Assembly (NCBI GenBank): GCA_938042355.1 | Contig: CALIRD010000184.1 | Location: forward strand, 1-34,318 | Length of the DNA: 34,318 bases | From: an uncultured Thiotrichales bacterium | Lineage (GTDB): Bacteria > Pseudomonadota > Gammaproteobacteria > CAZUMV01 | Direction: 5' to 3' | Position numbers and translations under genes: made by a program | Notes under the pieces: generated by a model | What the model saw: the letters and a program-made list of their open reading frames with translations, nothing else | Told to the model about the DNA's origin: nothing | The model's database searches: none | Shown here: piece after piece, positions 1 through 8,186 of the stretch | Layout of the letters: each line of letters opens with the position of its first letter | Position numbering within the stretch: position 1 is the first letter of the stretch

Positions 1-1668
1 GGCTTTTTTGTCGTGGTTACCGTATTCCTGTTTCAGCAACAGTTAATCATTGCACTTTATTTGCTGATATGTGGATTCATGTTGACCCTGTCATTACTAA
101 AACTTAATGATTACACCGGCAGACAACCACATCGCCAACAAATCAAAACTACCTTTCAGTTAAGCATCGGATCCATTCCAATAATTTTGATTCTGTTTTT
201 TATTTTTCCGCGCCTAGATTCACCACTATGGTCTCTACCAGGAAACAACGGTCAGGGGCAGACCGGAATGAGCGAATCGATGTCACCAGGGAATTTCACC
301 AAACTCGTCCAGTCCAGCGCTCCTGCATTTCGCGCCACGTTCAATCAAAAAGCGCCTGCACAACATCAACTGTATTGGCGCGGACCCGTACTGGAAAATT
401 TTGATGGCAAGCGTTGGTCGCGCTCCAGTACTACAAAAAAATACTCTGATAAAAGCGAACCTTTGCTGTTAGATAACATCGAAAACGCTTTTAGTTATCA
501 AATCACGCTGGAAGCACAGCAAAACCGCTGGGTATTTCCTCTGGATATCGCGATTGATAGTGGCAAGGATGCAATGACTAACCAAGCAGGAGAAACATTC
601 TCGAATGAAGTGATCCGTAAAGCTTCATTGTTCCAATTTAGTTCTGCAACCTCCTTCAAGCTCGATAGTACAGCTAACACAGCAAAACTATACTCATCGT
701 TACAGTTACCCGGGAGAACGGCACCAAAAACCAGAGCACTGGCAGAAAAGCTCTTTCTTGAAGTGAATGGCGACAAAAAACGTTTTGTTGATCGGGTAAT
801 GAACCGCTTCAATGAAATGCCATATGCCTACACTCTGGAACCGAAACCCATGTCATCTGATTACATCGATAGCTTTATGATCGATACCATGGAGGGTTTT
901 TGTGAACACTATTCAAGTAGTTTCGTGGTCATGATGCGCGCGGTCGGTATACCTGCGCGAGTCGTTACTGGCTATCAAGGTGGAGAATACAACAACAATG
1001 GTGGCTACTATTTAATTCGACAGTCGGATGCACACGCCTGGACTGAAGTGTGGTTGGAAGGAGAAGGCTGGGTACGAAAAGATCCGACTGGCATGGTCTC
1101 TCCAGAACGAGTAAATCAAGGCTTGGAATCGGCTTTTGCTGGCAATAGCTTACTGCCCAATACTATCCGAATTTCATTTCTTAAAAAATTGAGTATGCGC
1201 TGGGATACCATGAACTACTATTGGTCTAAATGGGTGATTTCATACAACAACACGCTGCGTAGCGAATTGATATCAAGATTCAAATCACTCATGGGGAGCA
1301 TTGGTAAACAGCTGGTGTTTTCACTGGCTGCACTCGCGCTATTGGTTTTTATTACGTTAATTCTGAAACAACTCATATTCTCATCCAGAAACAATAGATC
1401 AGAAGAAGAATCATTGTACCGACGCTTTATTACACACAATAATAGAATCTATTCAGCGAAGAAAAATGACAGTGAAACTGAAATGCAGTACGCCACCCGT
1501 CTGGCAAACGAGAACTCGCAATACGCCGGGCAAATTCATGCCATCACATCAATCTATCTCGGAATACGATATGGCAATAAAAAATCAGATCAAGAACTTC
1601 AAAAGCTGAGAAGCTTTATCTTGGAATACTGTGACTTTAGCTCAAATCGGCCGGCGGCGGCATCATAA
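1..1668 (+). CDS. TgpA-like membrane transglutaminase (DUF3488/transglutaminase-like), 5' end cut by window
   Basis: The reading frame is open from base 1, so the GTG at 13 used by the ORF track is not a real start; the N-terminal membrane segments lie outside the window. Visible in order (track residue numbers) are two remaining N-terminal membrane helices (about 1-65), a periplasmic domain, a transglutaminase-like core with a Cys-His-Asp triad (Cys297 in GFCEHYSS, His341 in DAHAWTEVW, Asp357 in KDPTG), a C-terminal membrane helix (about 434-456) and a cytoplasmic tail. This is the TgpA layout; the Pseudomonas member is an essential inner-membrane protein with an active periplasmic transglutaminase domain. 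The natural substrate is not known to me. In many genomes it follows moxR and DUF58 genes, which would lie upstream of this window. The 3' end overlaps the convergent iscR-like gene by 32 bp. Confidence 0.88.
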   Translation, partial: GFFVVVTVFLFQQQLIIALYLLICGFMLTLSLLKLNDYTGRQPHRQQIKTTFQLSIGSIPIILILFFIFPRLDSPLWSLPGNNGQGQTGMSESMSPGNFTKLVQSSAPAFRATFNQKAPAQHQLYWRGPVLENFDGKRWSRSSTTKKYSDKSEPLLLDNIENAFSYQITLEAQQNRWVFPLDIAIDSGKDAMTNQAGETFSNEVIRKASLFQFSSATSFKLDSTANTAKLYSSLQLPGRTAPKTRALAEKLFLEVNGDKKRFVDRVMNRFNEMPYAYTLEPKPMSSDYIDSFMIDTMEGFCEHYSSSFVVMMRAVGIPARVVTGYQGGEYNNNGGYYLIRQSDAHAWTEVWLEGEGWVRKDPTGMVSPERVNQGLESAFAGNSLLPNTIRISFLKKLSMRWDTMNYYWSKWVISYNNTLRSELISRFKSLMGSIGKQLVFSLAALALLVFITLILKQLIFSSRNNRSEEESLYRRFITHNNRIYSAKKNDSETEMQYATRLANENSQYAGQIHAITSIYLGIRYGNKKSDQELQKLRSFILEYCDFSSNRPAAAS

Positions 1669-2113
1669 AATTCATGCGGCGCGCTTCATCATCCTGCTGC
1701 GACGTCAAATCCTTAATACCGGGTTGAGGGATAAATTGATCCAGTGTCATCGCATCAAGAAATTCAAACAAACGGCCACTCAGTTCACTCCACAATCTCG
1801 ACACATCACCCGTAACGTACTCATCTGAAGTAACCACTTGATTGCCAAGGTCTTCCTGCTCGTCTACAGCCAGGATTATGTCTGCTATAGATATCTTCTC
1901 GGGTCGCTTGGCTAGTCGATAGCCGCCACCTGGGCCACGTACACCTTCTACCAGGCCGGAATGTCTCAGTTTTGCAAAAAGTTGTTCCAGATATGACAAG
2001 GAAATACTTTGGGTTAACGAGATGCCCGTCAAGGTTACTGGCCCTTTACGATCATTTATCGCCAGGTCCAGCATTGCAGTGACCGCATAACGTCCTTTTG
2101 TAGATAATTTCAT
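1637..2113 (-). CDS. IscR-like Rrf2-family transcription regulator lacking all Fe-S ligands
   Basis: This 158-residue protein aligns well with IscR: N-terminal MKLSTKGRYAV, winged-helix recognition region SLSYLEQLF with Glu43, wing VRGPGGGYRLAK, and a dimerisation helix ending LDAMTLDQFI. IscR normally holds a [2Fe-2S] cluster through three cysteines and a histidine in the loop between about residues 92 and 107. Here that loop reads DEQEDLGNQVVTSDEYVTGDVSRLW, with no cysteine and Ser in place of the ligand His; the whole protein contains no Cys. It is therefore predicted to be a DNA-binding regulator that cannot sense Fe-S status. No isc genes are nearby. The gene stands alone, converging on tgpA. 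What it regulates is unknown; an AT-rich leader with a tandem 11-bp repeat lies upstream. Confidence 0.88.
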   Translation of the reverse strand: MKLSTKGRYAVTAMLDLAINDRKGPVTLTGISLTQSISLSYLEQLFAKLRHSGLVEGVRGPGGGYRLAKRPEKISIADIILAVDEQEDLGNQVVTSDEYVTGDVSRLWSELSGRLFEFLDAMTLDQFIPQPGIKDLTSQQDDEARRMNFMMPPPADLS

Positions 2114-2131
2114 AGATTACTAGTTAAAAAT

Positions 2132-2153
2132 AATACTTATACAATACTTATAT
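2132..2153 (-). promoter_or_regulatory. Tandem 11-bp repeat in the iscR-like leader (possible operator or -10 region)
   Basis: The sequence AATACTTATA occurs twice in tandem at an 11-bp period (2132-2141 and 2143-2152) in a very AT-rich stretch just upstream of the iscR-like start. On the minus strand each copy gives TATAAGTATT, which could serve as a -10 element, and the one-turn spacing would suit a dimeric regulator. Its role, including possible autoregulation, is inference. Confidence 0.3.
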
Positions 2154-2279
2154 ATTACTATTACAATAATTACAAACTATTTAGCAGAAACAAGCAGATA
2201 ATTGAGATATGCAGCGGCTAAAGCAGCAAGCTCGCACCGGTTTTTGAGTCAGATATTGAGGGGCGGTGGTGAGTTTTAC

Positions 2280-2753
2280 TCAGGGATTCAAGGGAGTCCA
2301 TTCACGGTCTTGAAAACTATGGCCTTGTCGCTTGCAATAGCGAAGCCACTTATACAAGAAACGATTTAATTGCCAGCGACAGTGCAAGGCTGTATCGCTA
2401 ACACCACTGTCGACCTTGAGGTTCTTGCCTGTGACACGACACTTGCGACTCAGCACCTCGGCCTGTTGAGCGTCCTTGTATATCCTCACCATAAGGTCAG
2501 GTTTTAGCTCATGATTTGGAAACAGATAGGTTAACTTCAAAGTCACCGTATGGGGGGTAGATTCAATCATAAACAGATGTAAATCTTGCGCTTTACCCGA
2601 GACCCTGGAAACCACTTTTGCAGGACTCTCAGGAATCTCACCGCATAGTACACGTAACATTAAATAATTTTGCTCATACATATCCATCAACGCCGAAAAT
2701 GTCATCGGCATAGCGTGAACCGGGTCTCTTCTTAGTAATTCTTCGTGGTACAT
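2280..2753 (-). CDS. DUF1249 family protein (YqiB-like)
   Basis: This 157-residue soluble protein of unknown function resembles the DUF1249/YqiB family: an N-terminal helix with the pattern FSALMDMYEQNYLMLRVL, then a beta-rich middle (TVTLKLTYLFPN, PDLMVRIYKDAQQAEVLS) and a C-terminal QLNRFLYKWLRYCKRQGH segment. E. coli yqiB lies in the nudF-cpdA-parE cluster; here the gene is alone, 65 bp from the divergent pgm. The start ATG at 2753 has no strong Shine-Dalgarno sequence, and an internal Met (MPMTFSAL, residue about 15) could be the true start because it matches the usual family N-terminus better. No catalytic motif is visible. Confidence 0.72.
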   Translation of the reverse strand: MYHEELLRRDPVHAMPMTFSALMDMYEQNYLMLRVLCGEIPESPAKVVSRVSGKAQDLHLFMIESTPHTVTLKLTYLFPNHELKPDLMVRIYKDAQQAEVLSRKCRVTGKNLKVDSGVSDTALHCRWQLNRFLYKWLRYCKRQGHSFQDREWTPLNP

Positions 2754-2818
2754 ATTTCAAGCATATCATGCAGTATGTTATTTTGATCATAACTTAATCA
2801 CGTATCGAACAATCTTTT

Positions 2819-4444
2819 ATGATCGTTAAAAGTAAACCATTTCAAGAACAAAAACCTGGCACTTCAGGCTTGAGAAAGTCGGTCAGTATTTTTCAGCAAC
2901 AACACTATCTCGAGAATTTTGTACAGGCAATTTTTGATAGTTTACCCAGCGTAGAGGGAGCCCGAATCGCACTTGGTGGAGACGGTCGCTACCATAATAG
3001 TGCTGCCATCCAAACCATAATTAAAATGGCCAGTGCAAATGGTGTAGCAGAACTCATTGTTGGCTTGAACGGAATACTATCTACACCAGCTGCCTCACAT
3101 ATTATTCGAAAATACGGCCTCGATGGTGGGCTGGTTTTGTCTGCCTCACATAATCCAGGTGGTCCCAATGGCGACTTCGGCATTAAGTACAACATTCAGA
3201 ATGGCGGGCCGGCACCGGAAGCGCTGACCAACCAGATTTATCAACGAACAAAAACCATTGACCAATACAAAATTATTAATGACTTCAGTGCAGATCTGTC
3301 AACTGCAGGTGTTTATGATGCCGACAATATGCGCATTACAGTCATCGACACAGTCGATGATTACCTGACATTACTCGAAGGTATTTTTGACTTCGACTTG
3401 ATAAATCAGTATTTACTAGAGAATGATTTGACTATTGCATTCGATGCTATGCATGCGGTTACCGGTCCCTACGCTACGGCTCTATTCAAGAAACTACCCG
3501 CAAATCAAGATCATGTATTAATGAATGCCATACCCCTGGAAGATTTTGGTGGCGGCCATCCCGACCCCAGCCTTGCACATGCACATGAATTGGCCGAGTT
3601 GGTCATGTCTGCAGGAAACCCTGTATTTGGTGGCGCTTCTGATGGCGATGGTGATCGCAACATGGTGCTAGGAGAAGACTGTTTTGTTAGTCCCAGTGAC
3701 AGCCTCGCCATACTCGCCGCAAACGCTGAACTCATTCCGGCGTATCGCAAGGGTATAACCGGTGTTGCACGCTCCATGCCCACCAGTTGTGCTGTCGACA
3801 GAGTGGCGAAAAGTTTAAATATCCCCTGCTTTGAGACACCCACCGGCTGGAAGTTTTTTGGCAACTTGCTCGACGCTGGCAAAATCACCTTTTGTGGCGA
3901 AGAAAGTTTTGGCACCAGTTCGGACCATGTTCGAGAAAAAGACGGTTTATGGGCAGTCATGTTCTGGCTCAACCTGATTGCCGCACGTAAGCAAAGCGTT
4001 AAAGAAATTGTGCATGATCATTGGCAAAAATTTGGTCGTAACGCTTACCTCAGACATGATTATGAAGCGATTGAGAGCGATGACGCTCAAGCGTTGATGA
4101 AAGCATTAATCAACAAACTACCTAGCCTGGTTGGCACAACGGTCGCGAACAGCAAGGTCACCAATGCGGATGAATTCACCTACCATGACCCGGTTGATCA
4201 ATCAGTTAGTGAACATCAAGGCGTTCGAATATTGCTGGAAAATGAAAGCAGAATTATTTTTCGTTTGTCAGGCACGGGCACCCAGGGTGCAACATTAAGG
4301 GTCTATCTCGAAGCGCTTATTGATAACACGGAGCAATACCATCTAAGTAATGCTGAACTGGTTGCAACATTGGCGACAGCATCGGTCGAACTGGCTGAAA
4401 TAGAACGTTATACCGGACGAACCTCACCCTCAGTGATCACCTGA
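2819..4444 (+). CDS. pgm: Phosphoglucomutase (alpha-D-glucose-phosphate specific, PGM1-type)
   Basis: This enzyme interconverts glucose-1-phosphate and glucose-6-phosphate, linking glycolysis to glycogen, trehalose and nucleotide-sugar (LPS, capsule) synthesis in the cytoplasm. All four phosphohexomutase signatures are present: N-terminal KPGTSGLRK, the active-site phosphoserine loop LSASHNPGG, the metal-binding loop DGDGDRNMV, the sugar-specificity loop CGEESFGTSSDHVREKDG, and the C-terminal phosphate-binding RLSGTGTQGATLRVY. The loop forms are those of the eukaryotic PGM1 type rather than the E. coli Pgm type. At 541 residues it is close to that subfamily's usual length, and it looks intact. 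The start ATG has only weak ribosome-binding signals. It converges on and overlaps the ygfX-like gene by 15 bp. Confidence 0.96.
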   Translation: MIVKSKPFQEQKPGTSGLRKSVSIFQQQHYLENFVQAIFDSLPSVEGARIALGGDGRYHNSAAIQTIIKMASANGVAELIVGLNGILSTPAASHIIRKYGLDGGLVLSASHNPGGPNGDFGIKYNIQNGGPAPEALTNQIYQRTKTIDQYKIINDFSADLSTAGVYDADNMRITVIDTVDDYLTLLEGIFDFDLINQYLLENDLTIAFDAMHAVTGPYATALFKKLPANQDHVLMNAIPLEDFGGGHPDPSLAHAHELAELVMSAGNPVFGGASDGDGDRNMVLGEDCFVSPSDSLAILAANAELIPAYRKGITGVARSMPTSCAVDRVAKSLNIPCFETPTGWKFFGNLLDAGKITFCGEESFGTSSDHVREKDGLWAVMFWLNLIAARKQSVKEIVHDHWQKFGRNAYLRHDYEAIESDDAQALMKALINKLPSLVGTTVANSKVTNADEFTYHDPVDQSVSEHQGVRILLENESRIIFRLSGTGTQGATLRVYLEALIDNTEQYHLSNAELVATLATASVELAEIERYTGRTSPSVIT

Positions 4445-4867
4445 GGCCCCCAGAGCGAGCACCAAGGCTCTCAGCTCACTGTGCTGTTTGCCTGAAAGTG
4501 CGTCTGCAGCGATAAAACACTGATAGCGACGCTGGTTTACGGGGTTTTCCAGCTTCAGAATTACCAACGACTTGAAGACTCTCGCTCCTACATGATTAAG
4601 CCTGAGTGTAGTTTGATTGCCAAACTCTGCCAGCCATATTCTCTCAACGTGTTTTGAGCGTAACCCAGTAATTGCCCCCTGATCTAACATCAGTATTTGT
4701 CGCATAGTGGTATTAAATGATCCGGTCAACAACAAAACCAGAACAACCTTAATCAGCCAGTGAGCCTGCAAGATGACTACGGCGACAAACGACAAAGAAA
4801 ACAGCAGAACGGTTACCACCAGTAGCACTCTGGATCGACCCAGTTTCAGATCTACATCCTTGCTCAC
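4430..4867 (-). CDS. YgfX/CptA-like small membrane protein
   Basis: This 145-residue protein has two close N-terminal membrane helices (about 13-33 and 37-53) followed by a cytoplasmic beta-rich region and a C-terminal helix (YQCFIAADALSGKQHSELRALV). That layout, including the final W/F-x-A-D-x-(L/M)-x-x-x-(E/Q)-x-x-x-LR pattern, matches E. coli YgfX (CptA), proposed as the toxin of a toxin-antitoxin pair with YgfY/SdhE and to act on the cytoskeletal proteins FtsZ and MreB. No sdhE gene is adjacent here, so a toxin role is not supported by context. The start is GTG in a GTGA overlap with the prmB stop, so the two genes are translationally coupled. Assignment rests on pattern similarity only. 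Confidence 0.6.
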   Translation of the reverse strand: MSKDVDLKLGRSRVLLVVTVLLFSLSFVAVVILQAHWLIKVVLVLLLTGSFNTTMRQILMLDQGAITGLRSKHVERIWLAEFGNQTTLRLNHVGARVFKSLVILKLENPVNQRRYQCFIAADALSGKQHSELRALVLALGASGDH

Positions 4868-5754
4868 GTACTATCTGACATTGCAAGCAGCTGTTCTTTT
4901 GTGAGCAACAATACTCCGTGACCGCCATGTTCAAATTCCAACCAGGTAAATGGCACCTCTGGCCAGGCATTGATAACCGCCTGCTCAGAGTTACCAACCT
5001 CCATAATCAACACAGCACCATCAGCCATATACTTTGCGGCACCCGCAAAAACACGTCTCACAATATCAAGACCATCAGCACCTGCACGCAAACCCAGGTC
5101 AGGCTCTTGCAAATATTCCCTGGGTAACTCAGACATCTCTTCATCGCTGACATAGGGTGGATTGCAAAGAATCAGATCGTACTCTCCATTCCCAAGATGC
5201 TTGAACAGGTCTGACTGGATAATCTTGATGCGCTGTTGAAGTTGATGTCGGGTTACATTTTTAACCGCCACAAGCAGTGCTTCTTTTGAAATATCACTCA
5301 GCGTGACCAGCGCAGATTCGAATTCAAGCGCAGTGGCAATACCAATACAACCAGAACCCGTACACAGATCCAGAACTCGCGCGGGCGGATACGCCAACCA
5401 TGGTGAAAATCGCTCTGCAATCAACTCCGCAATGGGAGAGCGAGGAATCAACACATCAGAAGTGACAGTAAAAGGTAGGCCATAAAACCAGGCTTCACCC
5501 GTCAGGTAAGCCATTGGTATTGCTGAAGTAATTCTTTTTTCGAGCAGTGTTTGTACTTTTTCCTGATCAGCCGGATCGACTCTCAAGCCAAAGTTAAGCT
5601 CGGTAGATTGTGGCGATATGCCCAGTGCCGACAACACCAGCCAGTAGGCTTCATCAACCGCATTATTAGTGCCATGACCAAAGAAAACATCAGAGCCTTG
5701 TAATTGTTCAACACATTTGTCGAGACACTGCTGAAGCGTGATACTGTTTGCCAT
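4864..5754 (-). CDS. prmB: Ribosomal protein L3 N5-glutamine methyltransferase PrmB
   Basis: This SAM-dependent methyltransferase modifies a glutamine of ribosomal protein L3 during 50S assembly. The N-terminal helical domain carries the PrmB hallmark FFGHGTNNAVDEA, which separates it from the release-factor methylase PrmC. The Rossmann domain has the SAM loop VLDLCTGSGCIGIA and the catalytic NPPY motif (LILCNPPYVSDEEM), which binds the target glutamine side chain. At 296 residues it is within the normal range (E. coli PrmB is about 310). It is first in a two-gene unit with the ygfX-like gene and divergent from psd across about 65 bp. Confidence 0.95.
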   Translation of the reverse strand: MANSITLQQCLDKCVEQLQGSDVFFGHGTNNAVDEAYWLVLSALGISPQSTELNFGLRVDPADQEKVQTLLEKRITSAIPMAYLTGEAWFYGLPFTVTSDVLIPRSPIAELIAERFSPWLAYPPARVLDLCTGSGCIGIATALEFESALVTLSDISKEALLVAVKNVTRHQLQQRIKIIQSDLFKHLGNGEYDLILCNPPYVSDEEMSELPREYLQEPDLGLRAGADGLDIVRRVFAGAAKYMADGAVLIMEVGNSEQAVINAWPEVPFTWLEFEHGGHGVLLLTKEQLLAMSDST

Positions 5755-5822
5755 AGGCGGGAGTAATAGTAAGATTTACGCTAGAATAACAGTATCTACT
5801 GAACACTCCCAAGGCTATTTTG

Positions 5823-6698
5823 ATGGACCGACTCAAGGCCCTTCTTCTTACGGTATTACCTCACCATCTGATCTCAAGAATACTGTTCTTTGCCAGTCGT
5901 CTGGAGAACACATCATGGCAGCAATTTCTGATCAAACGTTATATTAAAATGTTTAAAGTAGACCTGCATCAGGCACAACGTCAATCAGCCAAAGAGTATA
6001 AAACTTTAAACGAGTTCTTCACCAGAGAACTTTTAACTGCCGCCAGACCGATTAACTTTGCTCATGATGTGTTGGTATCTCCGGTTGACGGCCAGATCAG
6101 CCAGATCGGCATATTAAGTTCTGGTCAGCTACTACAGGCCAAAGGACGACATTATGAAGTAGCTGCGCTATTAGGAGAAAGCTACGATACGTGCTTTGAT
6201 GAGGGATCGTTTGCAACGATCTACCTGTCTCCCAAAGATTATCATCGTATACATATGCCAATGAATGGGAGTGTAGATAACATATCCTATATTCCAGGCA
6301 GACTATTCAGCGTCGCCCCCTTTTGCGTTGAAAATGTATCCAGCGTTTTTGCGAGAAATGAACGGGTAGTGTGTATCTTCAATACTGACATTGGGAAAAT
6401 GGCACTGGTGCTGGTCGGTGCAATCAACGTCTCGGCAATTGAAACTACCTGGGAAGGTTTGATTACGCCCAAGCGCGGTCAACAGTCATTCAACAAACAC
6501 TATGATGACGAAGAGGTCACTATCGAGAAAGGAACCGAGATGGGGCGCTTTAATATGGGGTCTACGGTTATTTTAATTACCTCTGGAGAAAAAATAGAAT
6601 GGTCAGAGTCCTGTACTGCAGGCACATCCCTGATCATGGGTGAAAAAATTGCGACTGTCATCAGCCACGCTAACTCCGGAATGAAATCACTTCTTTAA
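5823..6698 (+). CDS. psd: Phosphatidylserine decarboxylase proenzyme
   Basis: This inner-membrane-associated enzyme decarboxylates phosphatidylserine to phosphatidylethanolamine. The proenzyme cleaves itself between Gly and Ser to form the pyruvoyl prosthetic group; the cleavage motif is MGST (FNMGSTVILI) rather than the commoner LGST. The Asp of SPVDGQISQIG and the His of DYHRIHMPMNG fit the self-cleavage triad. The N-terminus MDRLKALLLTVLPHH and the block YKTLNEFFTRELL are typical of gammaproteobacterial Psd. I prefer the ATG at 5823 over the TTG three bases earlier used in the track; an AAGG lies about 9 bp upstream. The 3' end overlaps the convergent epmA by 29 bp. Confidence 0.96.
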   Translation: MDRLKALLLTVLPHHLISRILFFASRLENTSWQQFLIKRYIKMFKVDLHQAQRQSAKEYKTLNEFFTRELLTAARPINFAHDVLVSPVDGQISQIGILSSGQLLQAKGRHYEVAALLGESYDTCFDEGSFATIYLSPKDYHRIHMPMNGSVDNISYIPGRLFSVAPFCVENVSSVFARNERVVCIFNTDIGKMALVLVGAINVSAIETTWEGLITPKRGQQSFNKHYDDEEVTIEKGTEMGRFNMGSTVILITSGEKIEWSESCTAGTSLIMGEKIATVISHANSGMKSLL

Positions 6699-7596
6699 TA
6701 TCTTCAAGATCAAATTTCTTCATCAACAACCGATCAACACCTAAGGCCACACCAGCACAATCAGGCAAACCAGCAGCCAGTGCAGCGAGTAAATTTTCAT
6801 CCACCTCAACTTCTTTCAGACCATCAGTGCTGCGCTGCTGATTGTCCTCTATAAACCGTGAACGTTGTTCGGCACTATCCGTTAATTCATGGAAGCCATT
6901 GGCGAGTTCCAGTGATCCCCAAAACACTTCAAACCGAGCCGCTACCCTTGGATCTTTCTGGTTTATTTTTGCGAGTGACGCATCTTCGGCTGGATAGTCA
7001 TGAACGACAGTTATGTGGTCATCGGCAAACTGTTTCTGTACCAATTCGGTAAAAACGAGTTCACGTAAGGCCTTGTCACTACACTCCCCCACGAGCTCAA
7101 TATCTGCTTGCTCCAAAGCGTTACGGTAATCTTTACCACGGGCTGAAAACAAATCAAGATCAACCCTTGCCAGACATTCGGCATAAGTGGTCATTACCGG
7201 CTTCAGGTTTTTTACAGCTGCAAGATGTTGAATCAGGTCCACCACCTCTTGTGCCAACGCTCTTTCATCCCAACCAAGTCGATACCATTCAAGCAAGGTG
7301 AATTCATGATGATGCCGCCAACCGGACTCTGACGATCTAAAGACTTTCGCCAGTTGATAAATATCTCCTGAACCATCAGCCAGTAAGCGTTTCATGAAAT
7401 ACTCGGGAGAGGTTTGCAAGTACCAGTGTTCCACCTTGTAGCTGTGTATCTGAGGGTCGGTAATACCGGCATCGCCAAGGACAGGTGTCTCTACTTCTAA
7501 CACGCCACGCTTTTCAAACCAGTTTCTGATGAGATTGTTCACTTCCGCACGCTGACGCAAAATTGTCAGCTTGGCATCTGGCTGCCAGCTAGTCAT
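6670..7596 (-). CDS. epmA: EF-P beta-lysylation ligase EpmA (PoxA/GenX)
   Basis: This paralogue of class II lysyl-tRNA synthetase lacks the anticodon-binding domain. It attaches (R)-beta-lysine to Lys34 of elongation factor P. Seen in the sequence are N-terminal RGVLEVETPVL, motif 2 FRSSESGWRHHHEFTLLEWYR and motif 3 GVALGVDRLLMKKF, with a short C-terminus ending EVISFRS. The length of 308 residues is slightly below E. coli EpmA (325). It sits 20 bp after efp on the same strand, so enzyme and substrate are co-transcribed. The beta-lysine donor enzyme EpmB (a lysine 2,3-aminomutase), often divergent to efp, is not in this window. Confidence 0.96.
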   Translation of the reverse strand: MTSWQPDAKLTILRQRAEVNNLIRNWFEKRGVLEVETPVLGDAGITDPQIHSYKVEHWYLQTSPEYFMKRLLADGSGDIYQLAKVFRSSESGWRHHHEFTLLEWYRLGWDERALAQEVVDLIQHLAAVKNLKPVMTTYAECLARVDLDLFSARGKDYRNALEQADIELVGECSDKALRELVFTELVQKQFADDHITVVHDYPAEDASLAKINQKDPRVAARFEVFWGSLELANGFHELTDSAEQRSRFIEDNQQRSTDGLKEVEVDENLLAALAAGLPDCAGVALGVDRLLMKKFDLEDIKEVISFRS

Positions 7597-7616
7597 TGCC
7601 TGAACTTCTCGCTCAG

Positions 7617-8186
7617 TCAGTCTTTAACTCTGGAGACATACTCTCCGGTACGCGTATCCACTTTGAGTACTTCGCCCTCTTCTATAAACAAAGGCACTTT
7701 TACTACAGCACCCGTTTCTAAAGTTGCAGGCTTGCTGCCACCCGATGCGGTATCACCGCGCAAGCCGGGATCGGTTTGGGTTATTTTCAACTCAACAAAA
7801 TTCGGTGGACTGACGCTTAGCGGACTATCATTCCAGAGCGTTACCGTGCAGGTGTCCTGCTCTTTCAGCCACAGCTTGGAGTCTTCGACCGCTGTTACTG
7901 GAGCTGCGTGCTGATCGAAAGAATCCGGGTCCATGAAATGCCAGAAGTCACCGTCGTTATAGAGATACTGCATTTCTGTTTCCATCACATCAGCCGCTTC
8001 GATACTTTCTCCAGACTTGAAAGTTTTATCGACAACTCGACCATTTTTCAAATTGCGCATCTTGACACGATTGAAAGCCTGACCTTTACCGGGTTTGACA
8101 AACTCATTTTCAATAATGCTGTAGGGGTCCGAATCGAGCATTACTTTTAGTCCTGAACGAAACTCGTTAGTTGAGTAAGTTGCCAT
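7617..8186 (-). CDS. efp: Translation elongation factor P
   Basis: EF-P binds ribosomes stalled at polyproline stretches and promotes peptide-bond formation. The protein has the three-domain OB-fold pattern: the KOW-like N-domain with the modification loop [11 protein letters not shown], the middle domain with [22 protein letters not shown], and the C-terminal [17 protein letters not shown] chose the ATG at 8186 (MATYSTNEF) over the upstream ATG at 8198 because it aligns with E. coli EF-P and puts the modified lysine exactly at position 34; the product is then 189 residues. Neither start has a clear Shine-Dalgarno sequence. The adjacent epmA supports beta-lysyl modification. Confidence 0.97.
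   Translation of the reverse strand: MATYSTNEFRSGLKVMLDSDPYSIIENEFVKPGKGQAFNRVKMRNLKNGRVVDKTFKSGESIEAADVMETEMQYLYNDGDFWHFMDPDSFDQHAAPVTAVEDSKLWLKEQDTCTVTLWNDSPLSVSPPNFVELKITQTDPGLRGDTASGGSKPATLETGAVVKVPLFIEEGEVLKVDTRTGEYVSRVKD

Noticed and set aside
3511-3972. 153-residue minus-strand ORF inside pgm
   Set aside because: It is wholly inside a conserved enzyme gene and has no recognisable domain or ribosome site.
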